Part shown: positions 1 through 7,200 of the stretch, in pieces
Layout of the letters: each line of letters opens with the position of its first letter
How positions within the stretch are numbered: position 1 is the stretch's first letter
Assembly: GCA_965602945.1 (NCBI GenBank)
Contig: CBFDBC010000178.1
Location: forward strand, 1 to 8,098
Origin: JAUXEH01 sp965602945
GTDB taxonomy: Bacteria > Acidobacteriota > Aminicenantia > Aminicenantales > Aminicenantaceae
Reading direction: 5' to 3'
DNA: 8,098 nucleotides
The notes under the pieces: model-generated
The model's input: the letters and a program-made list of their open reading frames with translations, nothing else
Told to the model about the DNA's origin: nothing
Database searches by the model: none
Translations under genes and position numbers: made by a program

Positions 1-1
1 C

Positions 2-745
2 AAGGCCTTCCGCCCCCTGGCTCTGGAAGACGGAGCGCTTCGGCTGCTCGACAACGCCGCGATTGCGGAACATCCCGAATACGGCGACTTTTCGCTCGAG
101 CAGCAGGAGTTATCCCCACAAATATTCTATGACCGCATGGACCGGCTCATAAATCCCGATCCCCTGGACCCTGAGACCGCCTTCCGCGAGCTGCACAAGG
201 CCGTTTTCGACCGGCTGGAGGCCCGTGCCCTGGCCGTCCGCAACGGCGAGGCCTACATGGAACAGGAGGGATATTCGGTGATGCCCATGCCGTCCGGGGC
301 CGCCATCTTCCAGACGGTAGGCCCCTGGGAAGACTATTCTACGCCGGCCCGCGACATGCGGATGCTCATCTCCTTCGACGTGCTGCTCGATTTCCCGGAC
401 AAAGTATCCAGGTATCCGAAGGCCTTCCGGATTCCAGCCGGGAAGACCGCGGCTCAGGTCCGGTCGGAACTCGAGGCACTGCACCACCAGTGGACCGCGG
501 AATACAGCATCTCCTATGCCCGTTCAGACGGAAGGGAGCAGGTCCTTACAATGGCGGAGGTGATCGATCGCCTGGAAGACTTGGAAATGGGGTACAATCC
601 CAATGACTGCATCGAAATCCGTTGGGGAGCGCCTGAAGGCAGCGCCGAACTCGTGTCCTGCAGCCGCAGGGCCCCGGAGGATCAGCGCGCAAAGATGCAG
701 CGTTACCGCCGCTGGTTCCGCGAGCGAGTTATCCCGATCCGCTAG
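2..745 (+). CDS. Unrecognised protein, C-terminal part (5' end outside window)
   Basis: The reading frame is open from the first bases to the TAG at 743-745, giving 247 visible residues with no stop. An internal ATG at 137 has no convincing ribosome-binding site and sequence upstream of it is also coding-like, so I treat the gene as entering from the left edge. I do not recognise the family. The visible part is soluble-looking: no membrane segment, rich in Arg, Glu and aromatic residues, with a Tyr/Trp-containing middle and a compact C-terminus that includes NPNDCIEIRWGAPEG and a very basic tail (RYRRWFRERVIPIR). The two cysteines fall in that C-terminal block (DCIEIRW and VSCSRRAP) and could be a disulfide or a metal site, but this is speculation. 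It converges on the marR gene with 22 bp between stop codons and is probably unrelated to the efflux operon. Confidence 0.75.
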   Translation, partial: KAFRPLALEDGALRLLDNAAIAEHPEYGDFSLEQQELSPQIFYDRMDRLINPDPLDPETAFRELHKAVFDRLEARALAVRNGEAYMEQEGYSVMPMPSGAAIFQTVGPWEDYSTPARDMRMLISFDVLLDFPDKVSRYPKAFRIPAGKTAAQVRSELEALHHQWTAEYSISYARSDGREQVLTMAEVIDRLEDLEMGYNPNDCIEIRWGAPEGSAELVSCSRRAPEDQRAKMQRYRRWFRERVIPIR

Positions 746-785
746 GGACCGCGCAGGCGCCGCTGCCCTATGTTTTGAGTTTTTC
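743..785 (+). terminator. Possible weak terminator between convergent genes
   Basis: A small hairpin GCAG (753-756) / CTGC (763-766), or alternatively TAGGG (743-747) / CCCTA (766-770), is followed on the + strand by T-rich TGTTTTGAGTTTTT from 771. This could end the upstream + gene, with the T-tract lying inside the 3' end of marR. The stems are only 4-5 bp, so the call is weak. Confidence 0.25.
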
Positions 786-1205
786 CGCGTACCGGGAGAG
801 GACGACGAAAGCATCCATCAGTTCCCCGCGTTCGTTACTGTCCAGCTTCGAGAGCTTCTTCTCTAAGTGAGCCTCTGCGTTCTGGATGAGCATGCGCGTG
901 ATGGCGGCTCCTTCCCGGGTCGGCCTCAGCAGGATCTTGCGGCGGTCCCCGGGATCCCTTTCCCTCTTCACGAGCCCCATGGCGATCAGCTTGTCGGCCA
1001 CGGCCGTGAACGAGCCTTTTTCCAGCCCGGACAGCTGGCTGATCTGGGTCATGGTCATAGCCGGCAGCCGGTCGATCACAATCAGGACCTTGCGCTGGGT
1101 CCGGTTGACCGGGATATCCAGCTCGACGATTTCGATGTCGTGGAAGAGCGCATGCATGAGGGCGGGGATCCCGCTTATAATATCTATAAGTCTTTTTTTC
1201 TTCAT
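768..1205 (-). CDS. MarR-family winged-helix transcriptional repressor
   Basis: A 145-residue protein of usual MarR length, probably a cytoplasmic dimer that binds palindromic DNA and releases it on ligand binding. The winged helix is clear: helix from about residue 36 (NRTQRKVLIVIDRL), helix-turn-helix about 52-77 (MTQISQLSGLEKGSFTAVADKL), then the wing ERDPGDRRKILLRPTREG (82-99) with the DxR-type DRR motif. Residues 105-145 form the C-terminal dimer helices. There is no cysteine, so a peroxide-sensing OhrR-type mechanism is excluded. The ATG at 1205 is preceded by AGGATC at good spacing. The gene is divergent from the tolC-like/adaptor/pump operon, the standard arrangement for a MarR repressor controlling an efflux operon and itself; twin palindromes between them are the likely operators. 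The ligand cannot be read from sequence. Confidence 0.93.
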   Translation of the reverse strand: MKKKRLIDIISGIPALMHALFHDIEIVELDIPVNRTQRKVLIVIDRLPAMTMTQISQLSGLEKGSFTAVADKLIAMGLVKRERDPGDRRKILLRPTREGAAITRMLIQNAEAHLEKKLSKLDSNERGELMDAFVVLSRYAEKLKT

Positions 1206-1310
1206 GAGTAGATCCTGAATATTCTATGCCGGCATTTTGAAAACCGTGTTGATTATTAGATCCGTCAGATAAGCTGATGAGGAAGCCATCCGGAGGCGAG
1301 CGGGCATGGA

Positions 1311-1323
1311 TCCTCGAAGAGGA
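1311..1323. repeat. Small internal hairpin in the inverted-repeat element
   Basis: TCCTC (1311-1315) and GAGGA (1319-1323) form a 5-bp stem with a GAA loop. A competing pairing, TCCTCG (1311-1316) with CGAGGA (1332-1337), is also possible. Confidence 0.35.
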
Positions 1324-1341
1324 GAGCGAGCCGAGGAATAA

Positions 1342-1370
1342 GGTGATTTTCCTCGCTGGGGAAAATCACC
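1342..1370. repeat. Perfect 11-bp hairpin inside the inverted-repeat element
   Basis: GGTGATTTTCC (1342-1352) is exactly complementary to GGAAAATCACC (1360-1370), with a 7-nt loop TCGCTGG. No T-tract follows on +. On the - strand the sequence after the stem is TTATTCCTCGG, also not a terminator tail. It is therefore more likely a structural part of the element than an intrinsic terminator. Confidence 0.75.
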
Positions 1371-1433
1371 GGGCTGACGTTTCAGTTTATCTGACAGATT
1401 CATTATTTCGATTTTAGAAAAGCATCCTTGCGA

Positions 1434-1462
1434 TTGACCAACGAGACCTATTATGCTACACT
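1434..1462 (+). promoter_or_regulatory. Candidate promoter P1 for the efflux operon
   Basis: TTGACC (1434-1439) and TACACT (1457-1462) are separated by exactly 17 bp and resemble sigma-70 -35 and -10 boxes (5/6 and 4/6). The -10 ends one base before the first palindrome (1464-1478), so a repressor there would occlude polymerase. This would leave a leader of about 230 nt before the tolC-like start. Confidence 0.4.
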
Positions 1463-1478
1463 TTTGGTTAGAAATCAA
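1450..1478 (-). promoter_or_regulatory. Candidate marR promoter, facing left
   Basis: On the - strand TTGATT (1473-1478) and CATAAT (1450-1455) have a 17-bp spacer and match sigma-70 boxes at 4/6 and 5/6. The -35 box is half of the first palindrome, so autorepression is expected. Transcription would begin near 1443 and read through the whole inverted-repeat element before the marR ATG. Confidence 0.45.
1464..1478. promoter_or_regulatory. Predicted MarR operator O1
   Basis: TTGGTTAGAAATCAA is an imperfect palindrome (TTGgTT-AGA-AATCAA, 5 of 6 arm positions paired). Its size and AT-rich dyad fit known MarR-family sites. It overlaps the candidate marR -35 and abuts the candidate P1 -10. It recurs in inverted orientation as O2. 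Confidence 0.55.
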
Positions 1479-1494
1479 ATTATTTGAATCCGAA

Positions 1495-1503
1495 TGGTAT
1501 GAT
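1495..1503 (+). promoter_or_regulatory. Candidate extended -10 promoter P2 for the efflux operon
   Basis: TGGTATGAT contains the extended -10 TG dinucleotide one base before TATGAT (5/6 to consensus). No good -35 lies 16-18 bp upstream, as expected for extended -10 promoters. Its -10 overlaps operator O2, giving a simple repression layout. P1 and P2 are alternatives or may both be used. Confidence 0.35.
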
Positions 1504-1513
1504 TTCTAATCAA
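1500..1513. promoter_or_regulatory. Predicted MarR operator O2
   Basis: TGATTTCTAATCAA contains a perfect 5-bp dyad TGATT-TCT-AATCA (1500-1512). Read on the other strand it is TTGATTAGAAATCA, matching O1 at 13 of 14 positions. The two centres (about 1471 and 1506) are 35 bp apart. Confidence 0.55.
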
Positions 1514-1652
1514 TGCCAGGGAGAGAAAAGGTCAGGAACCCGTAAACAAATTTATACGTATATGTTATTATATCAAGCTTATGGGATAGGTAATGAAGGA
1601 AGGATGGAAAGGATCACGCGGCATCTTGAGATAGATTAAAACTTTCTTCCAG

Positions 1653-1670
1653 CCCTTTTATTCAAAAGGG
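1653..1670 (+). promoter_or_regulatory. Leader hairpin upstream of the efflux operon
   Basis: CCCTTTT (1653-1659) and AAAAGGG (1664-1670) form a perfect 7-bp stem with a 4-nt loop ATTC, ending 20 bp before the Shine-Dalgarno AGGGAG (1691-1696) of the tolC-like gene. It does not cover that site, and no T-tract follows, so attenuation by it alone is unlikely. It may affect mRNA stability. Confidence 0.4.
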
Positions 1671-1700
1671 GATCCGGCAACCAAAGCTAGAGGGAGTCCA

Positions 1701-3101
1701 ATGTTGAAGAGTAAAAAAAGAGAGAGACCTGAAAAGAAGCGGCCGCTGTGGGAAAGGGGCGCATGGGCCCTGTTCCTGTGCCTGCTGGTCCCGCAGCCGG
1801 TTCTGCCCCAGGAGCCCACGGCCTACAGCCTGAGTGAGGCACGAGACTATGCATTGCAGTACAACTACGACGCGCAGAAATCGCACCTGGACCTGCTGGC
1901 CGCCCGGAAGAAGATCCGGGAGACCATCGGCCTCGGCCTGCCCCAGATCAGCTCCACGATCGGCTACACCAACAACGTGGAGCTGCCCACCATGCTCATC
2001 CCGGACTTCTTCGGGGACCCCACCGAATTCATCGAGATCCAGTTCGGCACGCAGCACAACGCCAACCTCGGCCTCCAGGTCCAACAGCTCCTGTTCAACG
2101 GCAGCTATCTGGTGGGCCTTCAGACCTCACGCATCTTCGAGCAGCTGGCCACCGAGGGACTGGAGCGGACCCGGCTGGATGTGGTGGAGACCGTATCCCA
2201 GACGTACTACCTGATCCTGGTCTCCCAGGAGAGCCAGAAGATCATCCAGAGCAACATCGGGAACCTGGAGAAGACCCTGTACGAGATCCGGGAATTCTAC
2301 AAGGAAGGCTTCGTGGAAGAGACGGATGCCGATGTCATCCAGATCTCGGTCACGGCCCTCAAGAACAGCCTCCAGAACCTGGAGAAGCAGACGGAGACGG
2401 CCTTTCAGCTGCTCAAATTTCAGATGGGGATCGACCTCAGCGAAGAAGTCCGGCTCAGCGACGGGCTGGAAGACATCATCTCAGCCCAGGACATCGAAGA
2501 GGCGCTGGCCGGCAGCTTCTATCTGGAAAAAAACATCGACTACCGCCTGATCCAGACACAGGAAGAGCTGGCCAGGATGGGCCTCAAGAACGAGCAGGCC
2601 CAGTACTGGCCCACGGTCGCCGCCTTCTATTCCCTGGCCTGGGCCGCACAACGCAACAGATGGAACTTCTTCGACTTCGAGAACAAATGGTACAGGTCCC
2701 AGGCCATCGGCCTTTCCCTGAACATCCCACTCTTCAAGAGCGGCTCCCAGAAGGCGCGCGTACAGCAGGCCTCGATCGCCCTGGACCAGGCCCGGAAGAC
2801 GGTCCAGCAGGTGTCCCAGGGGTTGCTCCTGGAAGAGGCCCAGGCTAAGAACGACCTGTCCGCGGCCTTCGAGAACTACGTCAATGTGCGCGACAACATG
2901 GAGCTTGCCCGGAAGGTCTATGACAAGACCCTGATCAAATACCAGGAAGGGCTGGCCTCCAGCACCGACCTCACCCAGGCCAACGACCGCTACCTGGGCA
3001 CTCAATCCAGCTACATCCAGGCCATGGCTGCGCTGTTGAACGCTAAAAACAAACTGGACAGGCTCCACAGCGGCTATGAAGTCACCATTTCAGAAGGATA
3101 G
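1701..3101 (+). CDS. TolC-family outer-membrane efflux channel
   Basis: A 466-residue outer membrane efflux protein, expected as a trimeric beta-barrel with a periplasmic alpha-helical tunnel, the exit duct for the pump encoded downstream. A signal peptide is visible: a long, strongly charged n-region (residues 1-20, many Lys/Arg) and hydrophobic core WALFLCLLV (22-30), with mature sequence from about residue 38. The two internal OEP repeats are clear, about 42-245 and 265-455. Family-typical pieces include GLGLPQIS (77-84), LFNGS (131-135) with its counterpart PLFKSGS (343-349), and YQEGLASSTDLTQAND (414-429). The start is set by AGGGAG four bases before the ATG. It is the first gene of the operon; its stop overlaps the Shine-Dalgarno region of the adaptor gene, suggesting translational coupling. 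There is no lipobox at Cys27, so it is probably not a lipoprotein. Confidence 0.95.
   Translation: MLKSKKRERPEKKRPLWERGAWALFLCLLVPQPVLPQEPTAYSLSEARDYALQYNYDAQKSHLDLLAARKKIRETIGLGLPQISSTIGYTNNVELPTMLIPDFFGDPTEFIEIQFGTQHNANLGLQVQQLLFNGSYLVGLQTSRIFEQLATEGLERTRLDVVETVSQTYYLILVSQESQKIIQSNIGNLEKTLYEIREFYKEGFVEETDADVIQISVTALKNSLQNLEKQTETAFQLLKFQMGIDLSEEVRLSDGLEDIISAQDIEEALAGSFYLEKNIDYRLIQTQEELARMGLKNEQAQYWPTVAAFYSLAWAAQRNRWNFFDFENKWYRSQAIGLSLNIPLFKSGSQKARVQQASIALDQARKTVQQVSQGLLLEEAQAKNDLSAAFENYVNVRDNMELARKVYDKTLIKYQEGLASSTDLTQANDRYLGTQSSYIQAMAALLNAKNKLDRLHSGYEVTISEG
3092..3098 (+). promoter_or_regulatory. Ribosome-binding site that sets the adaptor start
   Basis: AGAAGGA sits 7 bases before the ATG at 3106. 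The in-frame ATG at 3076 has no purine-rich site upstream and would put ten extra polar residues before the lipoprotein signal, so 3106 is preferred. Confidence 0.8.
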
Positions 3102-3105
3102 GACC

Positions 3106-4239
3106 ATGAATAAAACAAAGATACTTATACCGGTATTGATCGTAATGCTCGCCGCCTCATGTGCGCCCCCGGGTGACACACAGAGCCAGCTGGCCCGGCT
3201 GGAAGCCCAGCGCGAGGCCCTGACCGCCCAGATCGAACAGCTCAAGGCGGAGATCGCTCAAGAAGGCGGTGAGGCTCCCCAGGAGACCCTGGCCTATGTA
3301 CGGGGAATAGAGGTCCGGCCGACTCTCTTCCAGCATTTCATCCAGGCGCAGGGCACGATGGAATCCGACAACAACATCCTGATCCCGGCCCAGAGCAGCG
3401 GTGTCGTCAAGAAGATCCACGTGCGGCAGGGGGACTCCGTGCGCCAGGGCCAGCTGCTGGCGGAGCTGGACGGCGCCATAGTGGAGAGCGGCATCGCAGA
3501 GCTGGAACACGGCCTGGAGCTGGCCACCACCATCTATGAACGCCAGGACCGGTTGTGGAAGAAGAACATCGGGAGCGAGCTCGATTACCTCACGGCCAAG
3601 AACAACAAGGAAGGCCTGGAGCGGAAACTCGAGACTCTCCAAGAACAGTACAAGCTCACCAAGATCCAGGCGCCTATAAGCGGCACCGTCGACGACGTGC
3701 TGATCAAGGAAGGGGAGATGGCGGCCGCCGGGTTCGGGACCATCCGCATCGTGCAGCTGTCCCGGCTCAAACTCAAGGCCTCTCTCTCCGAGAACTACAT
3801 CTCCCGTATCAAAAAGGGGGACACGGTCTTGGTCCGGATCCCGGTCGCGGCCCGCGAGATGGAGCTGACCATCGACGCCGTCTCCCAGGTGATCGATCCC
3901 AACAACCGGACTTTTGATGTCGAGATCCGCATTCCGGCCCGGGAAAAGGGCCTGACGCCCAACATGCTGGCCGTGATCACCATAAACGACTACTCCAATC
4001 CCGAGGCCCTCACCGTTCCCCAGAACGTGGTCCAGGAGACCGGCACCGAATCCTTCCTGTTCGTGGCGGAAGAGCGGGACGGCGGATGGATCGCCCATCG
4101 GCGCACCGTGGTCCCCGGCAAAAATTACGGTGAACAGCTCGAGATCAATGAGGGATTGGGCGCCGGGGAGTTCGTCGTGACCTTCGGTTTTCAGAACCTG
4201 GCAGACGGCCAGCCCGTCTCCATCAACCGCGAAGAGTAG
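3106..4239 (+). CDS. RND efflux periplasmic adaptor (membrane-fusion lipoprotein)
   Basis: A 377-residue membrane-fusion protein that joins the inner-membrane pump to the outer-membrane channel. Residues 1-19 are a lipoprotein signal ending LAASC, so Cys19 is probably lipidated and anchors the protein in a membrane facing the periplasm. Residues 27-52 form a short heptad coiled coil (QLARLEAQREALTAQIEQL) that AcrA lacks. Then come the first lipoyl half (about 93-125, with GVVKKIHVRQGDSVRQGQLL), an alpha-hairpin (about 127-186), the second lipoyl half with IQAPISGTVDDV (187-198), a beta-barrel (about 220-295) and the membrane-proximal domain (300-377). The gene starts 4 bases after the channel gene stops and is followed by the pump after 46 bp. 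Substrate cannot be deduced. The family call is firm; the start is well supported by the Shine-Dalgarno and lipobox. Confidence 0.94.
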   Translation: MNKTKILIPVLIVMLAASCAPPGDTQSQLARLEAQREALTAQIEQLKAEIAQEGGEAPQETLAYVRGIEVRPTLFQHFIQAQGTMESDNNILIPAQSSGVVKKIHVRQGDSVRQGQLLAELDGAIVESGIAELEHGLELATTIYERQDRLWKKNIGSELDYLTAKNNKEGLERKLETLQEQYKLTKIQAPISGTVDDVLIKEGEMAAAGFGTIRIVQLSRLKLKASLSENYISRIKKGDTVLVRIPVAAREMELTIDAVSQVIDPNNRTFDVEIRIPAREKGLTPNMLAVITINDYSNPEALTVPQNVVQETGTESFLFVAEERDGGWIAHRRTVVPGKNYGEQLEINEGLGAGEFVVTFGFQNLADGQPVSINREE

Positions 4240-4285
4240 CCCTCCTCCACCCAAGGGAAAGTAAAGTTAGGAAAAGAAGGACGCC

Positions 4286-7200
4286 ATGAAGTTTAAAGAG
4301 TTCAAACCCACCAACCTGGCGATCTCCAACCGGACCACGGTCTACATTTTCACCATGATTCTGGTCATCTTCGGCATCATGCAGTACGATGCCACGCCCA
4401 AAGAGCGTTTCCCCGAGATCGTCTTCCCCTATTTCATGGTCGGGACCATCCATCCCGGCACGGCTCCAGCAGATGTGGAGAGCCTGATCACGCAGCCCAT
4501 CGAAAAACAGCTCAAGGGGATCAACGGGGTCAAGCAGATCGCCAGCAACTCCATCCAGGACTACTCCTCGATCTTCATCGAGTTCGAGCTGTCGGCGGAC
4601 GAGATGCAGGCCTACCTGGATGTGAGGCAGGCCGTGGACGATGCCCGCTCGGAGCTCCCCTCGGACCTGTTCCAGGAACCTCAGGTCACCCGCATCGACC
4701 TGTCCGAGATCCCGGTCCTTTTTATCAACCTTTCCGGTGATATCGGGCTGGTCAAGCTCAAGTCCCTGGCCGAACAGCTGCAGGACGAGATCGAGGCCCT
4801 GGAAGAGATCACACGGGCCGACATCGCTGGGGCCCTCGACCGCGAGATCCAGATCAACGTGGACCTCTACAAGATGCAGGCGGCCGGGCTGTCCTTCAAC
4901 TCCATCCAGGGGGCGGTGGCCTCCGAGAACCTGACCATCTCCGCCGGCCAGATCGACACCGACGGCATGAAACGCAACCTCAGAGTCGTGGGTGAATTCA
5001 AAAGTGTTCAGCAGGTGGCCGATCTTCTGCTCCAGGAAGGCATCTACCTGAGGGACATCGCAGAGGTCAAGGACGGCTACAAGGAGCGGGAGAGCTATGC
5101 CCGCCTGAACGGCGAAAATGTCGTGACCCTCAGCGTCATCAAGAAGAGCGGCAAGAACCTGATCGTGGCCGTGGAGAAGATCCGAGGCATCATCCAGGAA
5201 TTCAGGCGGACGGCACCTAGCAACCTCCTCGTCACGCTGACCGGGGATTCCAGCACACAGACCCGCAACTCCGTCAACGACCTGTTCAACACGGTGATCC
5301 TGGGATTCTTCGTGGTGGTGTTCGTGCTCATGTTCTTCATGGGTGAGACCAATGCCCTGTTCGTGGGCATCTCCATCCCGCTCTCCATGGTGATCGCCTT
5401 CATCCTGATCCCGATCGTGGGATTCACCATGAACATGGTGGTGCTCATGTCCTTCATCATGGTGCTGGGGATCGTGGTGGACAACTCCATCGTCATCGTG
5501 GAAAATGTGTACCGCCACTTCACTCAAACCCCCGGCCTCTCCATCGAAGACGCCACCAGGCGCGGAGTGGGCGAGGTGGCCCTGGCGGTCTTCACCGGGA
5601 CACTCACCACCATCGCGCCCTTTCTCCCGCTGATCTTCGTCCCGGGTATCCCGGGCAAGTTCATGTCCTTCCTGCCCATCACCATCATCATCACGCTGAC
5701 GGCCTCCATCCTGGTGGCCTACACCATGAACCCGGTGTTCGCGGTCTCCTTCATGAAGCGGCCGGAACCGGAGGAGACAAAAAAGCTGTTCCGCCTCCCC
5801 TCGAGAAAAGCCGCTATCTTCAGTCTGGTCGCCCTGGTGCTGATCGTGCTCTTTTATGCCGCGGGCAATCCGCTCCTCGCCAACCTGCTGGCCTTCGGCC
5901 TGATCCTCTACTACGTATCCAAATACATCCTGCATTTCCTGGTGGACAAGTTCCAGTGCTGCGTGCTCCCCAAGTTCATCAGCGCCTACCGCAGGACCCT
6001 GGCCTTTTCCCTCAAGGGGAGACGGCCGTATCTCGTGGTCACGTCCATCATCCTCCTGCTGTTCTTCACGTTCTTCCTCATGGGGATCAAGCCCCCCCGG
6101 GTCGTGTTCTTCCCCAGCGGGGATCCCAACTCGCTCATGGTCTACATCACGCTGCCCGAAGGCACGCACATCGACGTGACGAACGACGTCTGCCGGCAGG
6201 TGGAATCGAAGGTGTTCGATGTGCTGGGGCGGGACAACCCGGATGTGGAGTCGGTGGTCTCCAATGTGGCGCAGAACGCCGGCGCGGACATGTTCGAACG
6301 CTTTGCGCAGGACAAGCTGGCCAAGGTCACGATCACGTTCGTGGAGTATAAATTCCGGACCGGGCCGCGCACACGGACCTACCTGGATAAGCTGAGATCT
6401 GAGGTCAAGGGCATCCCGGGGGCTCAGATCCGCATCGACCGGGAGGCCATGGGAGTGCCGACCGGCATGCCCATCAACATCGAGGTATCCGGGGATGACC
6501 TCGACCAGCTGGTCGCCGTGTCCGAAGGCTTCGTGGAATTCCTGGAGTCGCTCAACATCCGCGGCATCGAGAAGCTCAAGTCCAGCATGGAGGTCAACAA
6601 ACCCGAGCTGGTGCTCGAGCTCGACCGCGAGAAGGCCAACCAGCTGGGGATGAGCACGGCCCAGATCGGCATGGGCCTGCGCACCGCCATCTACGGCATG
6701 GAGATCTCGGAGTTCAAGGAGGGCGACGAGGAATACCCCATCCAGCTGCGCCTGGCCAGGAAATTCCGCGAAGACCTCAGCGTCCTGCTCAGCCAGGAGA
6801 TCACCGTGCCCTCCCGGCAGCCCAATTCCCCGCCCAACAAGATCCCGCTCTCGGCCGTGGCCCATGTCCGGTACGAGACCAGCTACGGCGGCGTCCAGCG
6901 CATCGACAACCAGCGGGTCATCACAATCACGTCCAACGTGCTCTCCGGCTACAATGCCAACGAGATCATAGCGCGCATCGGACAGGCCATGCCCAAGTTC
7001 CCGCTGCCCGAGGGATACGCCATCCAGTTCACAGGGGAACAGGACATGCAGGCGGAGACGGGCCAGTTTATGGTGACGGCCATATTCATCGCCCTGGCCC
7101 TGATCTTCGTCATCCTGGTGGCGCAGTTCAATTCCATGGCCAAGCCGCTCATCATCATCTCCCAGTTCTTCTTCTCCTTCATCGGAGTGCTCCTGGGATT

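Larger units (their letters stand above)
1252..1407. repeat. MITE-like inverted-repeat element with flanking ATTATT repeats
   Basis: Terminal inverted repeats AGATCCGTCAGATAAGCTGA (1258-1277) and TCAGTTTATCTGACAGATTC (1382-1401) match at 16 of 20 positions, including an exact 9-bp core GTCAGATAA/TTATCTGAC. They are flanked directly by ATTATT at 1252-1257 and 1402-1407, which fits a 6-bp target-site duplication, though the surroundings are AT-rich and chance is possible. The 144-bp body is much more GC-rich than its flanks, has no ORF, and contains further hairpins. It lies between marR and the predicted operators. Alternatives are a structured RNA or a marR leader element. I do not recognise the termini as belonging to a named IS family. 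Confidence 0.5.

Noticed and set aside
1214..1226. TAGAAT on the - strand as a marR -10 box close to the gene
   Set aside because: Transcription would begin at or inside the marR ribosome-binding site and no -35 is found at suitable spacing; the promoter at 1450-1478 fits better.
1273..1283. CTGATGA in the inverted-repeat element, resembling a hammerhead ribozyme core
   Set aside because: The matching GAAA-stem III-NUH cleavage arrangement could not be built: the partner strand before TTTATCTGAC reads TTTCAG, not a UH cleavage site, and CTGA itself pairs in the outer stem.
2481..3068. A 195-codon open frame on the - strand opposite the channel gene
   Set aside because: Shadow of the TolC-family gene, whose repeats and signal peptide fix the true frame.
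3076..3105. Upstream ATG that would lengthen the adaptor by 10 residues
   Set aside because: No Shine-Dalgarno precedes it, it overlaps the channel gene, and the ATG at 3106 directly begins a proper lipoprotein signal behind AGAAGGA.
3157..4254. A 365-codon open frame on the - strand opposite the adaptor gene
   Set aside because: Same codon-bias shadow; no recognisable domain, no ribosome-binding site, and it fully overlaps a clear membrane-fusion protein.
4223..6865. An 880-codon open frame on the - strand, opposite the RND pump
   Set aside because: It is antisense to a gene with unmistakable RND motifs. Its His/Asp/Gly-rich, low-complexity composition is the usual by-product of GC-biased codon use on the coding strand (few TTA, CTA or TCA codons, so no antisense stops).
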